A stretch of DNA of 64,000 bases from an uncultured Flavobacteriaceae bacterium (GTDB taxonomy: Bacteria > Bacteroidota > Bacteroidia > Flavobacteriales > Flavobacteriaceae): NCBI GenBank assembly GCA_937959395.1, contig CALGLR010000011.1:35289-99288 (forward strand), given 5' to 3'. The number at the start of each line of letters is the position of its first letter. Position 1 is the stretch's first letter. Shown here piece after piece: positions 9,034 through 20,500 of this stretch. Both the position numbers and the translations under genes were made by a program. The notes under the pieces were generated by a model. That model saw only the letters and a program-made list of their open reading frames with translations. It had not been told where the DNA came from and did no database searches.

Positions 9034-9477
9034 ATGAAATCGATATTTACTCCTGAAACACATCAAGAGGTTCTTAATCGCATTAAGAATCTTAACGAAA
9101 ATTCGCAACCCAGTTGGGGGAAAATGACAGTAGGACAAATGGCGAACCATTGCCAACCGCCCTTAAATGTTATGCTTCAAAAACAAGATTATGGGTTAAA
9201 ACCGAATTGGCTCGTAAAAACGTTCTTTAAAAAATCGATGTATAATGATAAACCATGGCGAAAAAACATGCCTACACCTAAGCGTTTTCAAGTTACAGAA
9301 CAAAAAGATTTTAATGTAGAAAAAGAAGAGCTTGTTAATTTGCTTGAAGAACTACATAACCATAAAGATAAAACCAATTGGCAACCGCATCCTGTTTTTG
9401 GTGAGTTCACTAAAAATCAATGGGGGCAAATGCAATACAAGCATTTAAATCATCATTTATCACAATTTGGAGTGTAG
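9034..9477 (+). CDS. DUF1569 (DinB-like) protein
   Basis: 147 residues and probably an all-helical DinB/YfiT-type fold. Conserved stretches are PSWGKMTVGQMANHCQ near residues 27-42, the HPVFGEFTKNQWG stretch and the C-terminal KHLNHHLSQFG, whose histidines could bind metal. The same pattern recurs as the C-terminal 148 residues of PaaZ in this window (KPKWGMMTPQHMVEHLE and KHLNHHFEQFG). The biochemical role is unknown. The TAG stop is the first triplet of the long heptanucleotide array at 9475-9604. Confidence 0.85.
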   Translation: MKSIFTPETHQEVLNRIKNLNENSQPSWGKMTVGQMANHCQPPLNVMLQKQDYGLKPNWLVKTFFKKSMYNDKPWRKNMPTPKRFQVTEQKDFNVEKEELVNLLEELHNHKDKTNWQPHPVFGEFTKNQWGQMQYKHLNHHLSQFGV

Positions 9478-9604
9478 CCTTTAGCCTTTAGCCTTTAGCC
9501 TTTAGCCTTTAGCCTTTAGCCTTTAGCCTTTAGCCTTTAGCCTTTAGCCTTTAGCCTTTAGCCTTTAGCCTTTAGCCTTTAGCCTTTAGCCTTTAGCCTT
9601 TAGC
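9475..9604. repeat. Heptanucleotide tandem array (TAGCCTT)x18.6
   Basis: 130 nt of perfect TAGCCTT units (18 full copies plus TAGC), starting on the stop codon of the DUF1569 gene and followed by AAAATTAAAA, as in the shorter array at 1790-1835. Copy number is expected to be unstable through replication slippage. Because 7 is not a multiple of 3, the array gives stop codons in every forward frame. Confidence 0.97.
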
Positions 9605-9693
9605 AAAATTAAAAAATTGGCTTTAAAGATTGGAGTTTTAGTTATAAAATTCAAAAATCGTTAACCGTAATTCAAAAATCTAAAATTTCTCTC

Positions 9694-10284
9694 TTGAAAT
9701 ATCCTCCAAAACATCATCAAGATACTGACATTAATCACATGATTGATGTTATTAAAACATATCCTTTAGCTACTATTATTTCAGTTAAAGAAAATAGCCC
9801 TTTAGTAACACATTTACCTCTAATTTACGAAGATGGAAAACTCATTGGGCATATCGATATATATAACCCACAAACCGAGTTATTAAAAGACGATAATGAT
9901 TTAACCATTATATTTTCTGGTCCTCAATGTTATATTTCGCCAAGTATATATACAACAAAACAATTACCAACTTGGAATTATATTAAAGTACACTTAAAAG
10001 GCAAAGTGAAGCGTATTGAAAATGATGCCACTTTGAAGCAATCGTTAATTACAATGACTGAGTTTTTAGAAGCACCAGATCATAAATATGTTTTAGAACC
10101 AGATAATCCAAAGATAGATCCTAATCTTAGTTACATAAAACTATTTGAAATTGAAATTACTAATTGGGAAGGAAAATTTAAACTCTCACAAGACAAACAT
10201 CCTAGAGATATTAAAAATGCGAGAGAAGAACTCGTTCGCGCTAATCAAGAAAGTATAAAGTTATTTTTAGGGAAAGTGTTTTAG
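9694..10284 (+). CDS. PaiB-like FMN-binding negative transcriptional regulator
   Basis: 196 residues of the PaiB/FMN-binding split-barrel family. The N-terminus MKYPPKHHQDTDINHMIDVI matches the usual 'MYxPxHFxExD' start, which supports the TTG start at 9694; the next ATG (9739) would delete this conserved segment. Other typical pieces are HLPLIYEDGKLIGHI, IIFSGPQCYISPSIY and LPTWNYIKVHLKGKV. Family members bind FMN or haem, and Bacillus PaiB is linked to protease and sporulation control. Whether this protein regulates transcription is unknown. Confidence 0.85.
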   Translation: MKYPPKHHQDTDINHMIDVIKTYPLATIISVKENSPLVTHLPLIYEDGKLIGHIDIYNPQTELLKDDNDLTIIFSGPQCYISPSIYTTKQLPTWNYIKVHLKGKVKRIENDATLKQSLITMTEFLEAPDHKYVLEPDNPKIDPNLSYIKLFEIEITNWEGKFKLSQDKHPRDIKNAREELVRANQESIKLFLGKVF

Positions 10285-10292
10285 AAATAGTA

Positions 10293-11729
10293 TTAATCAA
10301 ACTCTTCTATAACGTTTATTGGATATTTTGATTTAAGCTTACTAAGCTCTTCTCTGTATTTTTCAAACTCTTCATACCGTAAGCGATTTCGTGCTTCTCG
10401 AACATTGGTACCATATTCTTTAAACTTTATCTGGTTTTCTTTCCGTAACTCATCCGCAGCCTTAGCATGTGCAGAAAGTAATGTAATATATTCTTGATAG
10501 CTTGTTTGTTCAGCATAGTGATATTCAAAAATAGTTTCAGCATTAATTCTATTTTTTAGATAACGTATCAACTTTACTTTCGGTATTTTCATTCCATCTA
10601 CACTATACGTGTTATTTACTTTGATTCTTAACGTGTCATACTCCTTTTCATTATCAAATCTGGGCCAAGAAAATGGTGATGGTGGTGATGGTGAAATTAT
10701 TGCCGCAGTTGAATCTCTAAATTTAATATCGGAATAGTGCAATCTCTTAGTTAAAGTAACATAATTAAGACGGCTATAGTATCTATCATCGTGGTGTAAA
10801 TCATATAATACTTTATAAACACCGTTTGCTACAATTTCTGCTTCAACTTTTTTTATAACTTTTAAATCGATTTTTCTATTTGCAGTAAGTTTAGTTGTTG
10901 TTCTAGGTAACAATTCTTGTCGTATATACTTTTTTTCAGCGTTTATAATTTCGGAAAGCTTACTTAATGGAAACTTTATATTATCCTCTCCTTGTATAAA
11001 AACAATATTCTCTTTATTTTCTACTAGTTTTAGTCTTATCATAGGATACCTTTGGTAGTTCTCATTTTGAGAAAAATAAGATCGAGGCAAATCATAAACT
11101 GGTCTTTGCGTTAACAAAGATTGGTCCATTTTCTTATAATCCAAAATGTTAATTTGTGCCAATCCTGTAACTAAAACAGCTATTATTAAAAAATGGAGCA
11201 ACAAAATTTTATATTTCTTTTTAGGAAGAACCAAAATTATAGTTTTCCAAGTTTCTAAGTACAAAGTTATAATCAATAAAATCATTGGGATTCCCAATAC
11301 TGGAAGATATTGAAAATCGACCCACCAAATTGAAAATATACCCATCATAAGAGCAATTTTACCAAACCAGGACATAAAACTGAAATTAAGAAATGCTTGA
11401 TCATTAATAATACGATGTCGCTTATTATTCTTTTTCGAAAAAATGGATCTAGAAATACTCATTAAAAAACTAATGGCTATGGAGTTCCCAAAAATTAAGG
11501 AAAGAGCAGCAAAAAAGAAATTGTAAACTGTTCTATGCTCCTCAATAACTACATCTAAAGGTAAACCAAAACCAAATGACATTATTCTATAAATTTCCCT
11601 CAAAAAAGAAAACGTAAAATAAATTAACACAGAAGAACATAAACCAATTAAAACAGACCATATAATGTGCTTTTTAGAAATCGATCTAAAATTTATAGTA
11701 TCATCGTAAAAAAGCCTTTTGAATTTCAT
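10293..11729 (-). CDS. Membrane protein of unknown function
   Basis: 478 residues. Predicted membrane helices fall at about 20-42, 67-92, 125-165 (two closely spaced) and 172-195, all in the first 200 residues. A soluble, charged C-terminal domain (about 200-478) ends in a helical, Arg/Glu-rich segment (YGTNVREARNRLRYEEFEKY). No family is recognised. The stop lies 9 bp from the convergent PaiB-like gene. Upstream it has its own 115-bp gap from mpl, so independent expression is likely. Confidence 0.75.
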   Translation of the reverse strand: MKFKRLFYDDTINFRSISKKHIIWSVLIGLCSSVLIYFTFSFLREIYRIMSFGFGLPLDVVIEEHRTVYNFFFAALSLIFGNSIAISFLMSISRSIFSKKNNKRHRIINDQAFLNFSFMSWFGKIALMMGIFSIWWVDFQYLPVLGIPMILLIITLYLETWKTIILVLPKKKYKILLLHFLIIAVLVTGLAQINILDYKKMDQSLLTQRPVYDLPRSYFSQNENYQRYPMIRLKLVENKENIVFIQGEDNIKFPLSKLSEIINAEKKYIRQELLPRTTTKLTANRKIDLKVIKKVEAEIVANGVYKVLYDLHHDDRYYSRLNYVTLTKRLHYSDIKFRDSTAAIISPSPPSPFSWPRFDNEKEYDTLRIKVNNTYSVDGMKIPKVKLIRYLKNRINAETIFEYHYAEQTSYQEYITLLSAHAKAADELRKENQIKFKEYGTNVREARNRLRYEEFEKYREELSKLKSKYPINVIEEFD

Positions 11730-11844
11730 GATTAGGTTGTATCTAACTAATAAGTATTAATAATACAAAAAGTGTTACATTATAGTCTCTATATTAATTC
11801 GACTACTTATTAAAACTCCTTAGATTGAACTCCTATTTCTCGTA

Positions 11845-13200
11845 TTATTCTACTAGACCACGTACCTCCTCAAAATCTAATCCGCCATAATTACCAGAGC
11901 TCATCAATAACAATGCTTTATCATCAAAATTTTGATTAAATAAATACGCTTTAAATTCTTTAGGGTTGGTGTATATAATTAAATCATCTCGTTGAAAAGC
12001 TGTTGCAATTTGCTCGTGTGTGACTTCTTCTAATTTTTTAATTTCTACGGCATGCGGTGAATAAAATACCACTGCTTCATCTGCTGCATCTAAAGCGCCT
12101 TTATATTCTTTTAAAAACTCTGCATTTAAACTACTATAGGTATGCAATTCTAAACAAGCTACTAATGTTCTATTATTGTATTGCTCTTTCACAGCCTTAG
12201 TTGTAGCTTCAACCTTACTCGGTGAATGTGCAAAATCTTTATAGGCAACACTATTACTACTTTCTGCTATTTTTTCTAAACGCTTACTCGCTCCTTTAAA
12301 AGTTGCAATGGCTTCATAAAAATCATCTTCATCTATTCCCATATGTTGGCAAATCCATTTGGCTCCTGCTAAATTATTTAAATTATGTTTTCCAAATATT
12401 TCTATTGGTAAATCGCCTTCAGGAGTTTCTAGTAATGTTTGTCCGTTTTCAACTTTATAAGTAGGTGTATGATAAGCGAGTTTTCGAATGGTATTTTCGC
12501 TAGCTTCTACAACACGTTTCACTTCTGCGTCTTCTTCATTGTAATTAATACTTCCACCGTTTACTATAGAATCTATGAAAATATCAAACTGTTTTACATA
12601 GTTTTCATAAGTAGGAAATACATTAATATGATCCCAAGCAATACCACTCAATAAAGCGATATTTGGTTTATATAAATGAAATTTAGGCCGTCTATCTATT
12701 GGAGAACTTAGATATTCATCACCTTCTAGTACTATAAAATCATTATCCTTTGTTAGTTTAACCATAACATCAAATCCTTCAAGCTGAGCACCAACCATAT
12801 AATCGACATCTCTATCATGATAATGCATCACATGCAAAATCATAGAAGTTATCGTTGTTTTTCCATGACTTCCGCTAATTACAACTCTAGTTTTGTGCTT
12901 AGATTGTTCATATAAAAATTCTGGGTAAGAATAAATTTTGAGTTCTAGTGCTTGTGCTTTTAATAATTCTGGATTATCTTCTTTGGCGTGCATCCCTAAA
13001 ACAATAGCATCTAAATCTGAAGTTACTTTTTCTGGAAACCATCCAAATGCTTCTGGGAGTAAACCTTTAGCTGCTAAACGAGATTTTGAGGGTTCAAAAA
13101 TGGTATCGTCGCTTCCAGTAACTTGGTATCCTTTATTATGTAAGGCTAGGGCTAAATTGTGCATTGCGCTGCCTCCTATTGCTATAAAATGTACGTTCAT
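11845..13200 (-). CDS. mpl: Mur ligase family: UDP-MurNAc-tripeptide (recycling) ligase, Mpl type
   Basis: 451 residues. The N-terminal MNVHFIAIGGSAMHNLAL is the Rossmann motif typical of MurC/Mpl, and GSHGKTT at 110-116 is the ATP P-loop. LEGDEYLSSPIDRRPKF and DFAHSPSKVEATTKAV are Mpl/MurC signatures. Mpl joins UDP-MurNAc to L-Ala-gamma-D-Glu-meso-DAP during cell-wall recycling; the length (about 450) and the FAHSP motif favour Mpl over MurC. The protein is cytosolic. A 154-bp inverted-repeat element follows upstream, at 13231-13384. Confidence 0.88.
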   Translation of the reverse strand: MNVHFIAIGGSAMHNLALALHNKGYQVTGSDDTIFEPSKSRLAAKGLLPEAFGWFPEKVTSDLDAIVLGMHAKEDNPELLKAQALELKIYSYPEFLYEQSKHKTRVVISGSHGKTTITSMILHVMHYHDRDVDYMVGAQLEGFDVMVKLTKDNDFIVLEGDEYLSSPIDRRPKFHLYKPNIALLSGIAWDHINVFPTYENYVKQFDIFIDSIVNGGSINYNEEDAEVKRVVEASENTIRKLAYHTPTYKVENGQTLLETPEGDLPIEIFGKHNLNNLAGAKWICQHMGIDEDDFYEAIATFKGASKRLEKIAESSNSVAYKDFAHSPSKVEATTKAVKEQYNNRTLVACLELHTYSSLNAEFLKEYKGALDAADEAVVFYSPHAVEIKKLEEVTHEQIATAFQRDDLIIYTNPKEFKAYLFNQNFDDKALLLMSSGNYGGLDFEEVRGLVE

Positions 13201-13230
13201 TTGTTTATTTTGAAGATGATCAAATATAGT

Positions 13231-13384
13231 AATTCCTCCCTAGCCCTCCAAAGGAGGGAACACTCATTTGGACTCACTATCACTTTAGAATTATATGTAT
13301 TCAGAGACGAGAAAAATTAAACATTTAAGGTCCAGAAACTCATCCGAGTAAGAGTTTCCTCCTTTGGAGGGCTAGGGAGGAATT
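13231..13384. repeat. MITE-like element with 30-bp terminal inverted repeats
   Basis: The arms at 13231-13260 (AATTCCTCCCTAGCCCTCCA...) and 13355-13384 are reverse complements at 29 of 30 positions. Each arm itself contains the small hairpin CCCTCC-AAA-GGAGGG. A further short hairpin (TCCCCTTTGGGGA) follows at 13389-13401. The 94-bp interior has no ORF. It lies between the mpl start and the TPR gene stop. Confidence 0.7.
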
Positions 13385-13415
13385 ATTCTCCCCTTTGGGG
13401 AGTTAGAGGGGATTC

Positions 13416-14369
13416 TTAAAGTGTATTGATTTGCGCCTTTTCTGTTTTAAACACTTCTATTTTAGGAAGCTCAAAAATCGCCATATCAATCCATTTAAGT
13501 GCTTCTACTTTGTCTTTTTTATGTTTATAAATTTGAGCCAATCTGTAATAAGCCCAAGCCTTAGGTACGCCATCTTTTGCAGAATAATTTTGGATATAAC
13601 GTTGTAAACATTGCTCGCCTTTATTAAGCTTAATATTATATTCAGCACAAACTTTTCCTATTTGGTAATGCATCGCATTACGTTCTTTTTTCTCTTGGGA
13701 AGCTTCAATTGTCGCTACAGCCTTCTCTGGTTGCTTTTCTTTTTCATAAAGCGCCGTAAGTTTATCGTAGCAAGTTACAGATCCACCTATATTTATCGCT
13801 TTTTTATAATAAGCTTCTGCTTGCTCTGGTTCGTCATCGTACTCATTAATATATCCTTTTGCTAAATAACCATCGACCTTAGAAAGTGCTTCAAGCTCAT
13901 TAGCATATTTAAGAGATTTACTTTTACTTCCACCAATAATTCCTGGTAATTGCATGTATAATTCAACAAGTGCCCAACGGGTTTCTATATGTTTAGGATC
14001 TAACTCTGCTGCTCGTAAAAAGGCTTCTTTTACATCTCCTATAATCGTTAACGCTTTCATTTTATTTATTTGCAATGCTTTCATTCCTAAAGCACCTCCA
14101 TATTTATAATGATAATTCGCATCATTATCATTAACCTCGGTTAATGTTTTATAATTCATTATAGCTCCATCCCAATTTTTTTGATACCCATAAGCATCTC
14201 CTAATAATTCAATCGCTTTTAAATCTTTTTGATTATTTGTTACATATGTAGATAGTAGCATTTCTGCTTTAGAATAATTTTTCTTATTAAAAAGCACTTC
14301 TACTTCCTCAAAAATAGTTTGAGCTGGCATTAATAATGGAAAGAATAAAAGCAATAAAAATAATCTCAT
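13416..14369 (-). CDS. Tetratricopeptide-repeat protein, exported
   Basis: 317 residues with a signal peptide (MRLFLLLLFFPLLMPAQ). Successive TPR-like helical hairpins run from about residue 20 to the end: KNYSKAEMLL, KNWDGAIMNYKTL, PEQAEAYYKKA, QPEKAVATIEA and KDKVEALKWIDMAI. A TPR scaffold in the periplasm, probably for protein interaction. It stands alone and is divergent from the alpha-2-macroglobulin gene 200 bp away, with no shared operator visible to me. Confidence 0.85.
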   Translation of the reverse strand: MRLFLLLLFFPLLMPAQTIFEEVEVLFNKKNYSKAEMLLSTYVTNNQKDLKAIELLGDAYGYQKNWDGAIMNYKTLTEVNDNDANYHYKYGGALGMKALQINKMKALTIIGDVKEAFLRAAELDPKHIETRWALVELYMQLPGIIGGSKSKSLKYANELEALSKVDGYLAKGYINEYDDEPEQAEAYYKKAINIGGSVTCYDKLTALYEKEKQPEKAVATIEASQEKKERNAMHYQIGKVCAEYNIKLNKGEQCLQRYIQNYSAKDGVPKAWAYYRLAQIYKHKKDKVEALKWIDMAIFELPKIEVFKTEKAQINTL

Positions 14370-14568
14370 AGTTCTTCTGTCGTAATTACAAAGCTAAACT
14401 TTCTTCTGGTATTGTTTTTGATTTCTATAAATATAGTATACAAAAAAGAATCATTAACTTTAATCTTTATTATGTTCCCTCAACGAAATACATCGTTTAC
14501 ACATTTAGTGTTTCAAAAAGTGGACCAGAACCGTATCTTACGAAGATTAATTACAAACGTTTAAAAAC

Positions 14569-17500
14569 ATGACCCGTTCACTTTTAGTACTAATGCTTAT
14601 ATTTTTCGCCAACATAGCAGCTTCTCAAAATGATAATTATTCTAAATTATGGTCTGAAGTTGAGCAATTTGAAAACCAAGGCTTGCCTAAATCGGCTTTA
14701 AAAGTTGTTCAAACTATAGAATCTAAGGCCAGAAGTGCAAACCATTCTTCACAAATAGTGAAAGTGCTACTCTTTAAAAGTAAGTTATCATTAACCCTAG
14801 AAGAAGATGCGCAACTTAAAATTATTACCGATTTTAAAACAGAAATAGATAAAAGCGCTACGCCTACAAAAAATCTTTTACAAAATGTATTGGCTAATTT
14901 ATATTGGCAGTACTTTCAACAAAACCGTTATAAATTTTACAACCGTACCAAAACAGAAAGTAAAGTTGATCCTAGCGATTTTAGAACTTGGGATTTACAA
15001 ACACTTTTTAGCGAAATTCACACCTATTTTGATGCCTCATTGCAGAATGGTCTTATACTTCAAAAAACGTCTTTAGATCCATTCGATGTTATTATTAATA
15101 AAGGAGAAGGCTCTAAATTGTTTAGACCTACTTTATATGATTTCCTGAGTCACAATGCCTTAAATTTTTATGTAACGAAAGAATATAATATTACTAAACC
15201 CGCTTATAAATTTGAGATTAACGATACGAATTACCTTTCTAATGCCAAGGACTATTCTACTTTACAACTCATTTCAAAAGATACCGCGTCTTTAGAATTC
15301 AAAGCATTAAAGATTTATCAAGACCTAATTGCTTTTCATTTAAAAGATAAAAACCCTATAGCACTAACCGATGTTAATATTCAGCGCTTAAAATTTGTTT
15401 ATGAAAATGGACGCTTTACTAATAAAGACAAGCTATTAGAAAACGCTTTTAAAACAGAAAGTGAAGCCTACGATTCAAATGAAGTTTCTGCACTTTATAA
15501 TTTTGAATTAGCAACTTTATATACCACTCAAGGTAATAATTATAGCACTAAAAAAGATGCCGCGATACAATGGAAACTAAAAGAAGCAATAGCCTTGTGT
15601 GATCGGGCAATAACCAAATTCCCAGAAAGTATTGGTGCAAAAAAATGCCAGCGCTTAAAATCTCAAATAGAAGCACCAAGTTTATCGATTCAGTCTGAAG
15701 CTTTTTTACCCATTCAAAAAAAGGCAAAACTATTATTAACCTATAAAAATATAAACGCCCTCTCTTTTTCAATTTATAAACTCTCAAATGACGAATACCA
15801 AAATTTTATAAAAATTTATCGAGAAAATGAAAAAGAAGCGTTCATTGAAAAACTTTCAGTAGAAAAAAACTGGAAGACTACACTTAAAAATGAGAATGAC
15901 TACCAACAACATGCTTCAGAAATTTTGATTTCCGAATTATTGGGAGGACGTTACCTAATTACTGGTAAAAGTTTAGATTTAGATACAAATTTCTTTGCCT
16001 ACACCACCATACAAATCACAGATATAGCAGTAGTTGAATACAATAATGGTGAAAAAAAACAATTTCAGCTTATTAATAGAAATTCTGGTGAACCCATTGC
16101 TAATGCAAAAGTAAAATTACATTTTAAGTCTCGTAATAAAACAAATACAGAACAAAAAACCAGCGATTTAAAAGGTATTATAACCTTATCTAAGGTAAAA
16201 GAACGACACTATAATTTATCCATGGAAGTTAATCATAAAAATGATACGGCTTATTTTGACAATTATTATTTAAGGAACTATTATTCAAACCAAGAAAAAA
16301 CAAATAGCTATTATAATTCGTTTTTATTCACAGATCGAAGTATATATAGGCCAGGGCAAACGCTTTATTTCAAAAGTATTTTAATGAAAACTGAAGACAA
16401 TACGTCTCAAGTTATAGCTAATGAAAAGTGTGAGGTCATTTTATATAATACTAATGGAGAAACTATTAAGAATCAAACCTTTAAAACCAACGAATATGGT
16501 TCGATTCATGGTGAATTTATTTTGCCTAATGGCGGATTAATGGGAGACTATAGAATTGAATTAAAAGGAGAAGCCAATTACAGAAGCTCTTCTTATTTTT
16601 CTGTTGAAGAATATAAACGTCCAAAATTCGAAACAAAATTCAAACCAGTGACTGAAACCTATAAAATCAATGATGTCATTACTTTAAAAGGAGAAGCTCT
16701 AGCTTTTGCTGGAAGTAACATTACTGATGCCAAAGTTGTTTATCGTGTGACTCGCAAAGTAAATTATCCGCATTGGTATTATTGGTCTAGACCTAACTTT
16801 TTTAGTGAACCACAAGAAATAGCACATGGCGAAACAGTAACTAATAATAAAGGTAGTTTCGAAATTGATTTTAAAGCCATTCCAGACCAAAGTGTTGATA
16901 AAAAAGGATTGCCAGTATTTAAATATGAAGTGACTGCAGATGTGACTGATATTAATGGAGAAACGAGAAGCGCAACTACTATTGTTAATGTGGGTTATCA
17001 TGCATTAACGGCAAAGATTACCATAAATGAAACATTAGATAAAACAAAAAAAGATCATGAAATTGCTATAGGGACTAAAAATTTGAATGACGAATTTGTT
17101 CCAGCAACTGGCGTTATAAAAATATACAAACTAAAAGCACCAAAAACTGTTTTACGTAAACGGCCGTGGGCTGCTCCAGATTATCAAACCTATAGTGAAA
17201 CTCAATTTAAAGCACATTTTCCGCACGATGCTTATAAAAACGAAGACCAACCTGAAAATTGGGAAAAAGGCGATCTTGTTTTTAATGAAACATTTGATAC
17301 TAATAAATCGAAAACTTTAAAGTTAGGCACTATCAAAAAATGGTATTCTGGACGCTATATAGTCGTTCTTGAAGGCAAAGATCAATTTGGACAGTTAGTG
17401 AAAGATGAGGCACAAACTACACTTTTTAAAGATGTGGAGCTATTTGATAATGAATTATTTACTATTAGGGCTTCGCAGGACAGTTACAAACCTGGTGATA

Positions 17501-20500
17501 ATGCAGAATTAACTTTAGGGTCTTCAGCTGAAACACTTTTTGTAACTGTAGTTGTTGAAAAAGATAATAAAGTGATCGACGAGCAAATCATAAAATTGAA
17601 TAAAAACACGAAAAGCATCTCTGTTCCTGTAACAAAAGATGATGTTGGAGGTTTTGTAGTGCATTATAGTTTTTCAGCTTTTAATGGTTTTAATGGTGGC
17701 GCTTTACCTATTAATGTGCCTTACGAAAAAACCAATTTAGAAATAGAAACCTTAACTTTTAGAGATCGACTAAAACCAGGAACAGACGAGACTTGGACCT
17801 TTAAAATTAAAGGCCCAAAAAGCGATCAAGTTTCTGCTGAATTATTAGCTAGTATGTACGACGCGTCTTTAGATCAATTCAAACCGCATTCTTGGCAATT
17901 TAATCCTATACAAAAACCAATTTATAGAAGCAGAACTAATAGAGATGCGCAACGCAGTTTTTCAATTAATAGTTTTAGTGTACATCGTAAAAATCAAAAT
18001 AACTATTACGAACAGCCACAGCAATATGATCAGTTAAATTGGTTTGGTTTATATCTTGGTGGTGGGGGAAATTATGCAATGAAATCCAGAAGAAGAATGG
18101 GTGTTGGAATTGAAGCAGCTCCAATGTCGATTCAAGTTGTAGAAGATAATCTAGAACTGGAAGAAAGTGCAGTATCATCTAATGCTGCATACTATGGAGC
18201 AAGTTTAGCTGATTCTAAAAATTCAAGTACTAATAAAGATGCTTTTGACGAAGAAGAAACAAATACTAATAAAAAAGAATCTAAATCTACAGCAGTACAA
18301 ATTCGAAAAAACCTTCAAGAAACAGCATTTTTCTTTCCACAATTGCAAACCGATAAAGACGGCACGGTTTCTTTTAGTTTTACAACACCAGAGGCCTTAA
18401 CCAAATGGAACTTGCAATTATTAGCGCATACAAAGTCCTTAGAAAGCACTACAAAAAGTTTAGAAACGGTGACTCAAAAAGAATTGATGGTTATTCCAAA
18501 TGCACCGCGTTTTTTACGTGAAGGCGATCAAATTAAAATAAGCACTAAAATTGCAAACCTTTCTAATAAAAATCTATCCGGTACGGCTACGCTTCAACTG
18601 TTTGATGCCTTAACTGGTGAAGACATTAGTAAAAAATTACTATCAAGCTCAAATAATTCTCTCCCTCAGGGAGAGATACCAGAGGCAGAGAGAAAATTTA
18701 ATGTTGATGCAAATGGTAATACACAAGCTACTTGGCAGTTAACTATTCCGCAGAATATACAAGCCGTACAATATAAAATAATCGCAAAATCGAATACGTT
18801 TAGTGATGGTGAACAAAATGCATTACCCGTATTAACGAATAGAATGTTAGTCACAGAAACGTTACCAATGTGGGTGAAAAGTAATGAAACACGAACGTTT
18901 ACTTTAGATAAATTAAAAAACCTTACTTCGGCTACGCTCAGCAACCAATCTGGCGCGCTCAGTAACCAGTCGGGCACGCTAAGTAATCATAAGTTAACTC
19001 TTGAGATTACTTCTAACCCTGCATGGTATGCCGTTCAGGCGCTTCCTTATTTAATGGAATATCCTCATGATTGTAACGAGCAAACATTCTCGCGCTATTA
19101 TGCGAATGCTTTGGCAAGCCATATTGCAAATTCAAACCCTAGAATTCAAAATGTGTTTAACCAATGGGCCTCTCAAAATGCACTCGTTAGTAATTTAGAA
19201 AAAAACGAGGAATTAAAATCTATCCTTATTCAAGAAACACCTTGGTTACGCGATGCACAAAGCGAAAGTGAACAAAAAAAACGTATTGCTTTACTGTTCG
19301 ATTTAAATAAAATGACCAACGAACTGGCGGCTGCAAATCGGAAACTAGTTAATAGTCAAATGTCATCAGGAGCCTGGTCTTGGTTTAATGGTGGTAGAGA
19401 GAATCGTTACATTACACAGCATATTATTACTGGTTTTGGTCACTTAAATAAACTTAATGTAAAAACAGATCAAAATACCAAAATGATCGAAAAAGCGATT
19501 CGTTATTTAGATAACCAATTCATAAAAGAGTATAAAGACATTACTAAATATGATGCAAAAACCGATTTAACTACAAACCATTTAAGTCATACCCAATTGC
19601 ATTATTTGTATATGCGAAGCTTTTTTCCGCAGATAAAAAAATCGAAAGAAGTCAATGAGATTATTACTTATTATCATACACAAATTAAAAAGTATTGGTT
19701 GTCTCGCTCTTTATATGCTAAAGGGATGATGACTTTAATTACACGTCGCTTAAATGATAATACTACCGCTTCTAAAATATTAAGGTCGTTAAAAGAAACA
19801 AGTATTACTTCAGAAGAACTAGGAATGTACTGGAAAGAAAACGCCAATTCATGGTATTGGTATCAGGCGCCAATAGAAACGCAATCGCTTTTAATTGAAG
19901 CATTTTCTGAAATTCAAAAGGACACAAACACTATAGATAATCTTAAAATTTGGCTGCTTAAAAACAAGCAAACCAATCGCTGGAAAACAACAAAAGCAAC
20001 TACAGATGCTGTTTACGCTTTATTACTTCAAGGTAGCGATTGGCTAAGCGTTACAGATGCTGTTGATGTGACTATTGGTAATAAAACTATAGAACCTAAA
20101 AAATTAGAAGCCGTAAAAGTTGAAGCTGGTACTGGTTATTATAAAACGTCATGGAATACTTCAGAAATTAAACCAGAAATGGCTAGTGTAGAAATTACTA
20201 AAAAAGGAAAAGGTATTGCTTGGGGTGGTTTATATTGGCAATATTTTGAAGATCTAGATAAGATTACTTCAGCGGAAACACCTTTAAAATTAAAGAAACA
20301 GTTGTTTTTAAAATCCAATACAGATAAAGGAGAAGAAATTACTCCTATTACAGAGAATACAGCTTTAAAAGTGGGCGATTTAGTTCGCGTTCGTATAGAA
20401 TTACGTAATGATAGAGTTATGGAATTTGTGCACATGAAAGATATGCGTGCTGCCGGATTAGAACCTATAAATGTATTGTCTCAATATAAATGGCAAGATG

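Noticed and set aside
9475..9604. The heptanucleotide array as a CRISPR array or telomere
   Set aside because: The unit is 7 nt with no spacers, and telomeric repeats such as TTTAGGG differ in sequence; bacterial chromosomes of this group are circular.
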